Assembly (NCBI GenBank): GCA_030549495.1
Contig: JAUIRK010000891.1
Location: 186,001-250,000, forward strand
Direction: 5' to 3'
DNA from: Nectonema munidae
Taxonomy: Eukaryota; Nematomorpha; Nectonematoida; Nectonematidae
Length of the DNA stretch: 64,000 nt
Shown here: positions 27,801 through 42,800 of the stretch, piece after piece
Numbering within the stretch: the first letter of the stretch is position 1
How the letters are laid out: every line of letters starts with the position of its first letter
Position numbers and translations under genes: made by a program
Notes under the pieces: model-generated
What the model saw: only the letters and a program-made list of their open reading frames with translations
What the model was told of the DNA's origin: nothing
Database searches by the model: none

Positions 27801-30800
27801 ACTCAAAAGGCAAACAATTCTAATAAATACTATAAAAAAGATATATAATTCAGAAAATTTAAAATTATTTGGGGCGAAAGGCTTTTTCACCCCCGGATGT
27901 GCGTCCCTGGTTCAGTTGTGAGTTGTGTGTACTTCGTGTTTTGGCGAATGTATGATATTAAGGCGCCTCCTGTTGAATTGATGTTTCGGTTAGTTCTGAT
28001 GTGTGGAATGCGAGGGGTTTTATTGTTTGGATTGAGTTTATTTTTTGGATAGTGATGATGTTTGTGTAATCTGTTTAGTGAGAAGTGTTAGTAGCTCTGT
28101 GATTTTGTTTGAGATGCCTGAGATATTAATTTGAAATATTTTAATTATACTTGAATTCTTTCTTTGTATGTGAAGTAGTAGCATGAGATTGCCTCGTGAT
28201 TGAAGTATGGTGGGCTTTTGTGGTGGTGAAGAGGCTTTTTTTGGATGAGGGGTTTGGAGTTGTAGGCTGAACATGTTGTGTGAGGTAGGTACTTGCTAAA
28301 ATAGTTCTGAGACGGTGAGGATGTATGGGAGTGATTTGTGCAAGTCCAATTAGTTTTGTAAGATTTGAGGAGTATGTTTGAGCATTTAGGATGAATCCAT
28401 TGTGTGGATGTATGGTTACATTTAATTCTGCGTGTGTTTTTGTATATTTGTTGCAAATTGGGAGATAAATTTTTCTGAACTTGGCCCTGTGGAACTTAGT
28501 TTAACACCAACTTCGTATAACTTGAAAAACTTTGAACAGTCGTCAGGATATCGAGTTATCGGGATATTATATAAAATACAAATTTCTCAAAAAAAAATAC
28601 TAACTCTATTCTGAGTGTAAACAATAAGATTCAGATTTTCGATTTAAAAAAGGCAAAAATCTTATGAATTCTCTAAAAAGTTGACATTTAAAAGCTCATG
28701 GTTATAGGCTTTTATTGTCAATTTTGTTTAAACATTTATAGTCCAGTGTCAATGTCCCAAGAATTTAATAACTTGGAATGGAGTTAAAAAATAAATATAA
28801 AAAAATTTATATATGAAAATTAGACATCCACATATGTACAGTATATATATTATATAAACACATTACAGTTCTCGCTGGGCGGGTATGCGGCTGGGTACCC
28901 ACACATAATTTTTACCCGGTGCGGTTTGACATTGCAGCATGAATAAATGTTTAAAATATTTTGCCTTATCTTAATTAATATTGATATAAAGTCTAGGTTG
29001 TAGGTTTTAGACTGAACTGCGTTTGAAATTATAAAGAACTTATGAAGAGAATTATATTTAAAAGTATAAAGTAACGCCTGGTATACTTTTTAATTTAGCT
29101 ATATTCAAAAAAGGATCTTGCATTATTCCTATTGATGCAGCCACTTAAATACATTTAAGTCTAGCTTGTCAAAATAAAAGATATGCACTCTTGAAGCCTA
29201 ATATTGTGAAACTAAAAGATATTAACTCAATAAAAACTTAAAGATATTAAAAAATAATCGAAATGACAAATCTTTTTAAAAAAGAATATTTCCACTCTTT
29301 GAGTCTTTTTCAACTCAAGTAAACAAGAAAGTGCAGGCAGCAGCGTTTTTGTTGTCGTTTATATTTTGCAATACATAATATGAGTGGCGTTCAGCTTCAC
29401 CCTTCCATTAAAAAATAATATAATACATTTTAATATTTTCTATCCAATAAAATTTCACTCACTGAAGACGATAATAAGTAATGCATAACAAAAATTAAAT
29501 CTGATGCTTCCTGCAAAATTATATATCCTGGATAAGTTTTGCGAATAAATGGGGATTAAAAATTAAAGCGGATTTTAAGAAGTATCCTCACACTATTTTT
29601 GTGTTTGCCAACAAGCGCGGTTATAACACGGATTTCGTAATTTTTTTTATCCCTGTTCTACTCTAATACAGATCTGTTTATTCAAATTCCCATTATATGC
29701 ATATAATATTTAATTATATAATACAATGTAGAGAGAAATAAAATTAATATTAAAAATGGTGAAAATTTTTAATTTTCTCACCAATCTATGCTCTAATTAT
29801 TTTGAAAAGTAATATAAGTTTTTTTAAGGATTCAACCCTGTCTGGAACCAAGACTTTGAGTTTGTTGTCAGCGATCCTTACCTGACTTTCTTTTCTTTCA
29901 TTGTTAAAGATGAAGATTCCAAATCTGGGAATGACTTCATAGCACAATACACAATCCATTTCTTAAATATAAATTCGGGTATTTCATTTTATTATCAATT
30001 TTTATGTCATATGAATATTCTTCGCTCTAAAAGAATTTACTTCTGATGGAAATTTACCTGTCTAATTACTCTTACGAGCATCTCCCAGATAAAAGAGTTT
30101 ACAATCTAGCTAAAAACTCTTTCTAAGGGTAGCTATTTTGAGGAATCATTCAGTTGAAAAAATTAGATGTTACTTTTGTTGATATTTTAATTAGATTTAA
30201 AATAGCCTAAATAAAGATTTGAATTGTAATATTGTTTTTGATTAGGATTCTACGTCTTTTTATAGTTATATTCCTCAATCCCTATTGATAGATTGAAAAA
30301 CTTAATTCAATAAATTGGTATATCTTTTTTGTGATTAAAAAATTGACATTTCAAATAAGGACAAATTAAAGTAAAAGTGGCGAACTTAAATTAGAAAAGG
30401 ACGAACTTGTGTCTAGCACACAAACAAACTGACCAACTTATTAACTCATTTACTCGGTAACAAACTAAATGATAATTTGTATTATCATCGTAACCGGACG
30501 TTTCGTCGACAGAATATCGTTACCGGACACTTCGTCGCCAGACAATTCGCCGAACAGACATATCGTCACCGGACGATTTGCTGAATGGACATTAGTCGAA
30601 CAACATTCTCGTCGAACAACCTTTTTGTCGAAAGAGTGTTAATCAAGGAAGAATAGGCTTTTCATATTGTTAAAGAAATAATATATATATAACTTGGATT
30701 ACCTTTTTATTAATTACACTTTCAAATTAACAAACCCTACTCATTCATTAGTGAAAATGCGGACAAGAGCGTTTAATAATTTAGTTAGTATGTGGAACTA

Positions 30801-33800
30801 ATATTTTTCTCACACTGAAAAAAATGTAGTAACTGCAACTATATAAAGCGTGACCATGGTATTATTTTAGTTTAAATATAAAGTTTAATATCTATTTCAA
30901 TAAAACCAGCGTTAATCCTAAAATAAAAATGTTCATCTTGTATATTGCGACTTATTTTAATATATTAAAGTTGCTTTTATAAAAGTCTGAAATAAAAATT
31001 CTCCTGTCAATTAGTCTTTAAATTTTTATTCCTCAAAGAGTTAAAACATCTTATGTGGACGTATACTTTTTTGAATGGACAAAACCCCTACAAAAAGGTA
31101 TCATGTAAATTTTAGTTAAGCTGTTAGATACTTAATTTGTTTGCTTGTTAGTTTTTAGTTTTGTTAGTTATAAATAAATTGGTTACTTTTACGAGTTTAC
31201 GATCGGCGTGGCACCCATGCCCTCAAATTTAAAATAGTCTGCTTTAAATAAATAAAATTCCATTGAAAAAGAAACGAGGCTTTTCAACGAGGATTGAAAA
31301 AGAAATTCTGATTCTCAAAGGGTTTAGATTTAAGTGATGATTTTTATACAGTATTCCTAGGCGTTAACTGTTTTAAGGGGTAGAGGTCCATGATGGGATG
31401 GGATGGGAGTAATTGTCTGAAACTCGGTGTGCACATATATGCTTGAATATTATTGTGTGTGTGTGTGCGTGTGATACTGTCGCAATTCTATCGTTTCTTG
31501 CTTTCAATGTTTTCTTTTCTATTATTTTTGCATGCTTTTTAGGATTTCGCTTTGTTAAACTCCAAGATGAGTCTGGGCACCCTCTTGACCTCAGCACTCT
31601 CTTTCTTAGCAGTGAAGTTGTGTCTCTTTAAAATTATAAATTTATTCGCCACACATCTATCATTTCATCGTTCAGTTTTTATATGAATTTTCTTTAAAAA
31701 TTTTGTCTTAGATTTTACAAATGATTTTTAAATAAATTTTACTATACATACTTTTTTTCACTAATACCTATACTAATTTTGGATTCAATTTCAATCAATT
31801 TGGTAGAGTGCAGTCTCAAGCGTAAAATTCTGATGGGACATTCCACTTTTCTATTTTTAAACTTATAAAATATATCCTCTATTTAATATATGGTATATTT
31901 TTCACGCTGGACGATTAAAATATGAAAGACTTGAAGAAATGAATGAAAACAATTATTAGTGGACACTACATAATAGAGATTTTTGCATCCGCAAAAATTT
32001 TTGCTTCCATTTTACATTCTCATCGGCGGATTTTTTTCATGTTAACATCCGCATCCGCAATTTAAAATCTTGTATTATAGCTAATTTTCTAATTTTTACA
32101 TTGTAGCCACTTTTCTCGCTCCGAGATTCAAAAGTAAATTGTTCAACAATTTTGAAACAACAAATAAAGAAAAACTTTCCTTTTGAATTTATATGATGAG
32201 GATAAGATTGATAATATTAGTAGCATAGAAGTAAAAAGCTGCAAAAAATGAATGAAGTTTATACCTCTTTGAATGAAGCTATGGACTCTATTCTAAACTC
32301 TAGCAGTGAAGAAGAAAACGAGAAAGAAATTGAAGATGAAGCTTTTAATGGAGAAATAACGAAGTATCAAAAAGAAAAAAGAATTGATTCATATAATTTT
32401 AAATATTATATATCAGCATACGCATAATAATTTATTTTGGATATTCGCATAAAAATTAAATTTGGATATCCGCATCCGCTAGGATGTCAAATCAAATATC
32501 CGCGGATGTAAAAAAAACACATCCGATACATCTCTACTACATAATACGTATATTTTCTAATCGTTAATAATTTTGATTCGATGAATTGATTTTAGGGGAA
32601 TATAATCAAAAATGTGATTTATTGAATTGATTAGCCTAGGAAAAAATTTCTATTCTGGGTTCCATAAAACGATTTTATTGATACACTCAAAGTTTATGTC
32701 CAAACACTTTTCGCCACTTTGATAGCAAATATTATTGGGAGAAGAAGGTTTTTTCTATGAGTATTTTATCCCAATTTTTAGCTCTAATTTTGTTTCTTAT
32801 TCAACCTAGATCTTATATATCAATACTTTATGGATTCGTATATGATAGGCAAGTTTGTTCATCATCGGTTACAAAGATTAATCTTAGTGCCAATTTATAG
32901 TTACCTAAAACTTTTAACTATATAATGTCGATAGAAGCGCAACTGTGTATATTTATCTTAAAATATTTTCTTTTCCCTCTGAAGAACTTCTATGATTTTT
33001 ATCCATAAATGTTACTTGGATGTTGTTTTCGGTGTACAGACAAAATTAATAAATTAGCAAAAAAATACCAAAAAAATATAATGAATCTATGGAAAATTCA
33101 TTTTACGGAAAATAAATTTTAAAGTTTGTAGTTTTTAATTAGTTAACCATCACTGAGTAACAGCCAAAAAACGCATTTATGTAAAGTTCATTTTCTATAG
33201 TAGTTTTTGGTGTAGAATTCAAAATTGAATTGCCTTTTTTCATTTTAGGCATACATTTTCAAATTTTAAGATTCTTTTCAAAAATTTTGTTTTTATGTAT
33301 GATGATACTATAACTAATTTTGATTTTACAGAATTTACTACAAATCTACTTGTTCATTAAACCCTGAAAAATGCCTAGAGGATTTTGTAAAACCTCTCTA
33401 ATCAAATTTTGTTATATTTGTGGATGTTTTACAAGTTAAAAAAATCAACAAAATCTTACTTTCTTCAAAATAGTTGAGATCTATAATATATATCACTTTT
33501 TCAGACTACACCAAGAAAAAATCTATCGTTTGTCCAAACTTAAATTCAGCTTTGCATCCAGTACCACATTCAGAAGAAATTACCGTGCCTATACCACCTT
33601 CAGAAATGCCTCAATCATTAGAATCTGAAAATGAAACTTCGATGAGTTCAGATGAGAGCTCAGATCATTCATTTGCATTACCAGAAGAGATTAAGCCAAA
33701 ACTGTTTAATCAATCAGATTTGAATGATTTAGTAAAAGATCTTAGCCTACCAAAAAAGAAAGGGAATTGCTTGCTTCTCGACTAGAAAATTCAGTCATTT

Positions 33801-36800
33801 TAAAAGAGACATATGACAACTTAAGTTTTATTTTAAATAAAGTAAAGTATCAAGACAACAAATGGCTCATTTGTGCCGATTTAAAAGTTGTGGCTTTACT
33901 AACAGGTTTGCAAATTGGCTATACAAAATTTATGTGCTTTCTATGTAAATGGGATATCAGATCAAGAGCTGAGCATTATATCCGTTCAGACTGGCCATTG
34001 CGGGATGTAGGAACAATTGGCTCCCATAATATCGTTCGGGAACCCTATTAAACAAATGGTTAAGGCTATGGACCAACAAAAACCAGCGCTTAAGTCCAAA
34101 ATTAAGTGAAGCCAAAATTAAAGAAGGAATTTTTGTTGGTCCTCAAATTCGTCAACTAATGACTGGCATGAAATTCGAATCAACAATGAATCCTCTTGAA
34201 ATAGATGCATCGAAGAGTTTTAAAGGTGTATGCAATGGATTACTTGGCAGACGCAAAAATGGCAACTACAAAGCTTTAGTTAATGATCTAGTTTGATTCG
34301 CATCTTGACTTTTTTCCAAAAGTGCAGCTGATGTTAGTGATGAACATGGAGAACGTTTTCATAAAGATTTAGCAAAAATTGGAAACAGATATAAATGAAA
34401 ATGGAGTCTTCCGATGCTTACAGATTTTTGCTGGAACTTTTGACGTGGCAATAAAGATGCCAAGTATAAAAGAAAGAATTTAGCTTGAATTTAGCGTAGA
34501 TATGTATTTTGAATAAATTAAGTCCTTTTCTCTTTAAGTTTATTTATATTTCTAAAGTATATTTTTCTCTATAGAGTAAAGTGTTTTTATGTTTCATAAT
34601 TTCCCTTATTTGTAAAATAAGGGGGAAGTGTGATTTTTATTTACCTTTCGCAAAAAACAGCGCCAATAATTTAAAATTAAGATCAGATTCAGACTCGCCG
34701 CGGCCAAAAACATAAAACTTAGACGTTTGTTAACATGCGTTTTTTTTAATTAAAATTTGTTCCACAGTAAATTGGATCGTTAGATAAATCAGTAAGCCAT
34801 TTAGCTAGATAATTAATTAGATAACCTGTTACATAGATAATAAATTATTAAGTTAGTTTTATAGATAATAATTGGATACTTGATTATCTAATTATTTAGA
34901 TAATGAATTAATTTGTTAAGTGTAAATTTTGCATAAATATTTTTAGTTATTTTCCTCGTCGACATTTTTCCACACTCAGCAATTTGTTGACATTTTGTCT
35001 CTCCATATTTTATCATACAACCGGTGAAGGTCTTTGGTACGGTGCGAAAAGAAATTTCGTAAACCCAATTTTTCGTTTTTAAATATGTTAATTCACAAAG
35101 AATTTTGAATTCTGAATTAAAAATGGTATAGTAATTACGTAATTTCCGATAGACTTATCTTTGTATACGTATGTCTTCGTGTTTAAGAATGCTGTTCACT
35201 TTATAAAAAAAATTGTTCAGGGCCATTTGTATGTTTAATTTTTGTTCATTATAATTTTTATAGACTGTTAAAAATAATCTAAGCTATGATTTTTGCAATT
35301 TATGAACTCTATTTTTGTGTTTCTTTCACGAAGTCGACTTTGAACTCATGTATGTTTACAAGCCATGATATTTGCATTGTCAAAACAAACAGCTCCGCAA
35401 TTGTTGAAGTCCAGGCCAAGACTTTCTATCCCAATACGAATTCCTTCTTCAATACATATGTCATTTTTACCGTCAAACTGGATAAAACAAAAAAATAATT
35501 TTTTTACTGTCATTTTATCTGCTTTTTATATTTCATAATGAACAATTAAAAAATACTGACTTTGATGGGAAATATTCGGTGTAAAATCACCTATGAAACC
35601 AAAGTATTTGCTTCCGATCACTTCTATTGCAAGTTTTTCTCTAAAGTTTTTTGCTAATGCTGCAATGAATTCATTTTGAATAACTCGCGACAAGTAAGTA
35701 ACCTTTCCTTTAGCTCCATTTTTGTGTCTGTTAAAAAGTTCTTTGAGAACTAGACCAAAATCTGAAATACACTTTACAAGTTCAAATTTTTTTTTGAACT
35801 TTTGACTTTTGTTACTTGTGCAAGTAATAGAATAATCGCTTACTTAACCCTATTAGTGCTTGGCAAAATTTGTCCGGTCAAGTGCTGGGGGGGGCGTAAA
35901 GTGCCCCCCCCCCTATTTTTCTCAGATATTAATAAGTTTTTATAAATATTTTTAATGTTACATATATATTTCAACTATGCTGAATTCAGTGGTGATGTCC
36001 ATTTTTTATCAAAATCAATCAAACCTGTCAAAAAATTGATTTATATTTGACAGCTCATCTCAAAAAGGAACTTTTTATTTAAATAATTATATATTTTTAG
36101 GCATGTATACTCATTTTCAAATATGCTGAATTCAGTGGTGATATTCATTTTTTATGAAAATCAATCAAACATGTCAAAAAATTGATCTAAATGTGACAGC
36201 TCATCTCACAGAGGAACTTTTTATCTAAATAAGTATATAAAGTTTCTTACACATGTATACCCATTTTCAAATATGCTGAATTCAGTGGTGATATTCATTT
36301 TTTATGAAAATCAATCAAACCTGTCAAAAAATTGATCTAAATGTGACAGCTCATCTCAAAAAGGAAAAGGAGTTTGAAAGAGAAAAAAATAGTATTTCAG
36401 AAACCAAACTGTTTTTATTACAAATACTTGTTTTACGGCAAAATTGTCTTACGGCGATTTTTCCTATTAAGCGAAAATTCCTGAGGCGAGTTTTCTTACG
36501 GCAAACTTGTTTACGGCGAATTTTCCGGACACTTTCTGATACATACAAGAAAGTCTACTGTTGGGTTCGAAACTGCATTCGCTGTATTTTTGTTCTATTT
36601 AAACCGCTAGAGGAAAAAAATCATTGAAACTACTTGACACTTAGATATATGATGTATTATCTAAACACTTATAATATATTGTTATCTCTTCAGTATGAAT
36701 GATTTTAAGGTTTTTACTAGTCATAGAACTGGTATAATAATGCGGACAGCCTAAATAATCTTAGAAAATGTATTACACTTTAAAATTACATATACCAACA

Positions 36801-39800
36801 GCTTGAAGTTTAGGGATATTTTATAAAAACTAAGTCTTTTTCAGACTCTAAACATTTAAACTTGATTGGTTGTATTGTTTTGTCTGGGCACAGAACATCT
36901 ATAGCCTTTTGAAAAGAAAAATTAATTTTTATTAAATCCAAAGTATTTATTCGAACTTTTTGAAATTTAAGTATAAATAAAAATATTAATAAATATTTAG
37001 TAGACTAAAAGTGTTAGCTTGGTTGGTTGGTTGTATGGTTTCCTTTAAGCACAGAACGGCTATAAAATTTGTAACTAAAAATTTCAAAGTATATTTTTTT
37101 AAATCAAAATTACCTGACATGTTGGATATTATATTTAAATAAGGTATGGAGTCTAAAAATATGAGCTTGACCAGTAAAGTTTTAAATTGGCAAAGTTTAC
37201 GTTGTTTTATTCGTTGTTTTATGGACTTTTTGATCTTATATATTGACTTCTGGAACTAAGAATTTCCAGTAAATTCTTGAGTTGTTTTTATTGATAACAT
37301 GTAATGAATGATGTCATATTTCTTTCTCTCTGTGCTTTGTCTCTTACGTTTGTATACATTTATACAAATCCTTTCTTACTGTTTGTGCTGTATATTAAAG
37401 AAATTTTTTTTTCCCAAAAACAGTCACTTTAAAAGCCTTCAAATAGCTTTCTCTTTTCGATTGAAGCTAATTGAAACGAATTGTCATTTAAAATTATTTT
37501 ATTTTCTGGTCCAAAAATATTGCCTTCTTAATATTTGCGTCACTTAAAAGAAGGAAATTGTTCTTTTTAATATTTAAATCCATTATCATCTTTGCTCATT
37601 GCTTAAGCAAAATTCTTCATTATTCCAAGTTTTATGTGTAAAGGGGACAAAATATTTTAATTGATGTAACTATTCATAAATTTTGAACCTTCTGCTCATC
37701 AGTTTTCAACGTCTGTCTTAGTAGTCAGTTCTTTTTACTGTAATGAAGAACTTTTGTCTTATAATTCTACTGATACAAAACACAATTTTTTGATATTCCA
37801 TTGTAATCCAATCATAAGAGAGCCTTCAAATCTCCACAATTTTTCTTTTTGTTCTTCATAATTTGCCTAATTTAACATGTATTTCATGTTTTCACCTGTG
37901 TCTTTGTTGCGAGTAAGGAACATTATTGACTGTTTTATTTCTATTATTTAGAAAACTTCCTTTTAGGTAAATCAACAAGCAACCTCCATTGAATTATATT
38001 GTATTAGTAGATTCATAAAATAATAAACCAAGAAATAGCAAAAGAAATATTTAGATGGTTGGAGGTTTGCAAAAGCAGTACTCTTTGTTTTGCTTTGGAT
38101 TGTAATAAACCAAGGAACCCCAACCACAAAACTTAAGATTTAGGTCTTTTTGCAAAATATAATATGTTCTTAGTTGAGATATACAGTGTGGTAAAATTTA
38201 AATTCGAACCATCCCAAAGCGACATTTAGTTTAATGAGATTCTTATAAAAAATTTCAGAGTTTTCTATATAAAATTTATTTTAATAACATTGCCAATACT
38301 AAATAGAAACTTGAGCTTGTTTTTAAGTAACAAGAATTGATATTCGGAATTGTTGATGAGTGTAAATTCAGGACTATTTTCCAGCTCGAATCGGTTTCTC
38401 AGTTGTATGAATGAATGAAGAAGCATAGAATAATCTTGTTCAATCAGTTAGAACAGGGGTCGGGAACATATTGCTCGCGAGCCAGACATGAATGGATCTT
38501 CTGATGACTGCATCTGGCTCTCAGATAAATCAGGTGGCCTTCAGGAAAAAGGGAGGTATCACGATAATGCATATCAACAGAAAGAAGGCTTGTCAAGAGC
38601 TATTGTCTAGAGTGCAAGCTAGTCAGCAGCAACTCCGTGTATGGACCCGACAATGTGACTTTAGTTCGGCTAGCTTTTTTAATTTGCTGGTTAGTTAGGA
38701 ATTGTGGGGAACGGAAAGCCATTTACAGATGGAACATTCATGAAAGTCTTGCCGTTTTGCCACAGAAAGGGACAACGAGCAGGGAGGATTTATTCAAGTC
38801 TTTCATGGAGTTTGCTAAAGAAAAAAATCTTATTTCTGTGTGTACTGACGGTGCCCGTGCATTGTGGGAAAAAACAGTGGATTTGTTGCGTTTCTGAGAA
38901 CAGACCCATTCTAAGTTTTTATTGCATTCTACATCAGAAGGCACTTTGTGCGCAAATGTGTAAAAAGCACCTTGGTAAGGTGATGTCGCTGATCATTTGG
39001 GTTTGAACTTTATTGTTGCCCGAGCTTTAAATGATCGCAGTTTAAAGCATTGCGGGATGAAGTTGGGAATAATTATTCCGGACTGGTTTTGCACAGCAAT
39101 GACCGTTGGTTGTCAAGGGAAGGTGCTTAGCCGTTTTGCGGCTTGCCTAAGTTAAATCCGATCTTTTCTTCGAATGAAAGACAATCCGAACTATCGGACA
39201 ATGAGTGGCTCCCCAAGTTTTTTCATCGTGTGGACATGACTGAACATCCAACTCAATGTTAAAATGCAAGGCGTTAGAAATACAGTGTTATCCCTTCGAC
39301 AACCAGTTTTTGCATTTGAAAAGAATCTAGAAATCTTTAAAGTGGATATTGAAACAGGTCGATTACTGCCCTTTGAAAAACTAAGAGAATTTAAAGACGT
39401 GTGCTGGGCAAATAACTCCGCTAAACATTTGATCTCCAGAAGCTAACAGGCTTCACATTTAATCTCCTCTAGTTATTCAAAGCATGCTTTGGGGAATTTC
39501 GTGAGCACGCTAGTCTTTTCAAGTTCACCACTCATTCACACGAGTGTGCTGTGGACAAAGTCAATCTGAGTTTCATCCCCGGTGTTTCAATCAAAGATTT
39601 TGAGATAGAAGTTGCTGACCTGAAGGCCACAGATATGTGGGTCACCAAGTTCAAATCACTGAATGAACATTTGGAAATACTTGCACGGATCCAAGCAGAG
39701 CTGACAAGCTAACACAAATGGACAGACATGAAAAAACTTCAACCCGCAAACCAGCTGATTACCAAAACTTGGAACACGCTTGCTGTCACATACCAAACAC

Positions 39801-42800
39801 TGGAGAGTGTGAGTTTTGCAGTAGTGACCATGTTTGGCTCTACATATGCATGTGAGCAGTCCTTTTCACACCTGAAAAACATTATGATCAACCTGCAGTC
39901 ACGTTTAACAGATCGAAGTGTAACGTCTGAATGAAGCTGGACCTCACCACGTATCAACCAGACTACAAAGCCATCAGCAAAACCATGCAGCACCAGAAGT
40001 TGCATTAATAGTAAGAAGTACTTTGCTTAAATAACTTCGATAAACAAATGTTGTTTAAAATAAATTAAGTCTTATTATTATACTCTAAAATTGTTGAGAT
40101 TCTTTTTCCATTTACTTCCTGACCCCTGAGTTAGAAGATAGTTAGATAGACAATGAAAAATGCATTGATTGCTCACTTAGATTGCTGTACTTTACATAAT
40201 TTCAGAGGCAAACTCGCATCCAATCATCTTTAGCATTTTGTAGAAATTTATCATTACACAAAACGTCAGACAATTCTCTGTGTAGAATTTTGTGCACCTA
40301 TTCCCTAATTCTATGTGTACACCGCATCTATGCACAACCTAATACTATCAGCAAATACAGGAATAGTCATTTGCAATAAGTGAGAAATCTTACATTGAAC
40401 TTGTCATGCTGAAACCTAAATAAATGAAAATCACTTTTATATTTTCATCATTCAGTTCTTTCATTTTTAACTTTATAAATTTAAACCACATATTTTAATG
40501 ATGAAAACTTTTATCAAATGCTTGGCTTTGTGTCATTCATATCATTAGCTTGTAGTGATAAGGTCAGTACATTAACATGGACGAAAATTTCTTCCAAATA
40601 CATGATTAAATTGTTCTCAATTTTTCTTTAAATTTTTCGCTTTTCTCTCCAAAAAATTTGACAACTCTAAAAATGGAAAATTGTTGTTCAAAAATCAAAA
40701 AGTTATATCTTGAAATTCCCATCTTCATAAACTTCTTGGAAATTCACTTGGAAAGTTTTCAATTTCACAAGTTAGCTCATCTTTAAAATCTCAACCTTAA
40801 AATGTTAAAATCCCTGATGTTTGTCTGCATTAAAAAAATGAATTTTTTTTTAATTTTCACAAAAATAGCCATGTCATATGTGATACGTTTGTCATTACTA
40901 CGTTTTTTCAATAAAAAACAAAGTAAGTAAAAAGGAAAAACTTTATTAAATTGAACAAATTGTTATAAAAGGTTTAAGTATGTATGATATTTTAAAAAAC
41001 AACCTACATCAACATCCACATGATATTTAACGCACATAGTTGGAGTTAATTTATGATATTTGAGCCTTTTTTTTTATTTTCAATGGCACAAACAAATTGG
41101 TCAAGTTGATCTTACCTTTTACAAAGTGAAGGGTTCATCGTTGAAAAAGCTTTACTTGGTTTTGGAAGGGTACCAAATTCCTTTAAAATAAAATTGACAA
41201 GATATCGTCTAATTGTCAATAGGTCTAATTTATCTTTTGGTGTCAAACTGTGTAAAATCCATACTTGGTTTATCGTCATGTCAATTATTATGTGTGTGAA
41301 TTAGGGTTTGCATAAGTATCGAAAATTCCTTCTAATTCCTAATTCTAGGAGAAAAGTGTGCAAACGACAAAAATCTCCAAAAACATTCATTCAAATTTTA
41401 GAATGAAATATATGTTTTTATACCAAATCAACCATGTTGTTTCCATTACTGAACTCATTTTTCACATTTAGAGGTTTAAAATATCTGTCAATGTCAATCA
41501 AATTTGCGGTTCTAAAAGCTATCTCCAGAAATATTCTCTCAATTTTACATGAAATATATGTTTTTATACCAAATCAATCATGTTTTTTTCATTTCTGAAC
41601 TCATTTTTTACATTTAAGATATGAAAATACAATAAGCGTTAATCAAATTTGCAGTTTACTTCTAAAAATTGTCTCCAAAAACATTCATTCAAATTTTACA
41701 ATTAAATATATGTTTTTATACCAAATCAATCATGCTGGTTTCATTTATGGACTCAATTTTTGCAGTTTGAATTTCAAAATACCTATAAGTATCAATCAAA
41801 TTTGCGTTTAGTTCTAAAATTTGTTTCCAAAAATATTGATTCAAATTTTACATGAAATATATGTTTTTTTAGCAAATAGATCATGATGATTTCATTTCTG
41901 AACACAGTTTTCGCATTTAGAGGTTTTACTGCTAGTGTCAATTAAATTTGCGGTTTATGTCTGAAAACTATATCCCAAAATATTCTCTCTAATTTTACAT
42001 GAAATATATGTTTTTATACCAATTCGATCATGATAATTTTTATTTCTGAAATCATTTTTTGCATTTAGAGGTTTTAAATGTCTGAAAGTGTCAATCAAAT
42101 GTTCGATTTACGTCGAATGTCTACTGAAATATTTTTGAAATTTAAATAAAATATCTCTTTTTATGCCAAATGGAAGATGCTGGTTTCATTTTTGGACATG
42201 ATTTTAAAATATCTGAAAGCTTCAATCAGATTTGCGGTTTACTTCTAGATACTGTCTTCAAAATTTTTTCTGTACTGAATTTTGGATAATACGGTTAAAA
42301 AATATCTCGAAGTGGCTATTGAATTAGTAATGTATGTCCGAAAATCAGTTCTGTAAAAAATTTTCAAAAAATCGCTGCATATTAGGTATATAGTAAAAAT
42401 ATACTTTTTTTTGTGGCTTATAATACTTTCTACAATCATATTGATTATGAAATATTTATTTAAAAAAACAAAACGTATTATAAAATCTTTTGAAATTTTG
42501 TATGAGAGAAGGAACCAAGTTGAAAACTAATTGAAAAGAGAACATATGATCAAAAAAAAAAAATATATGTATCTTGACTAAATGGAAGATCTACCATGTT
42601 ATAATGAACTAGGAAGTGGTTTAATTATATAATATTAGATGCTTCAAAAAAGATTTTGACTGTGAAAAAGAAGTTCCTCTCTTACAAATGAAAAATATTT
42701 AAATCCATGGCTTATCATCTAGGATTACAATTAACATTTAGCTAAGATGGGTAGGAAATCTGAAAATTTAGAATAGGTCAGATTTAGCAAAAATGGCACA

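Larger units (their letters stand above)
29979..31542. other. PLC intron before alternative exon A
   Basis: Contains the two repeats at 30357-30640 and a GT dinucleotide run at 31453-31474 about 70 bases before the exon A acceptor. Otherwise AT-rich. Confidence 0.55.

Noticed and set aside
31373-31597. Minus-strand frame opposite exon A
   Set aside because: Shadow of the coding exon and the GT repeat on the other strand.
36304-36627. 107-codon frame with Leu/Arg repeats
   Set aside because: Runs through a 148-bp array unit and the TTACGGC words; low-complexity chance frame.
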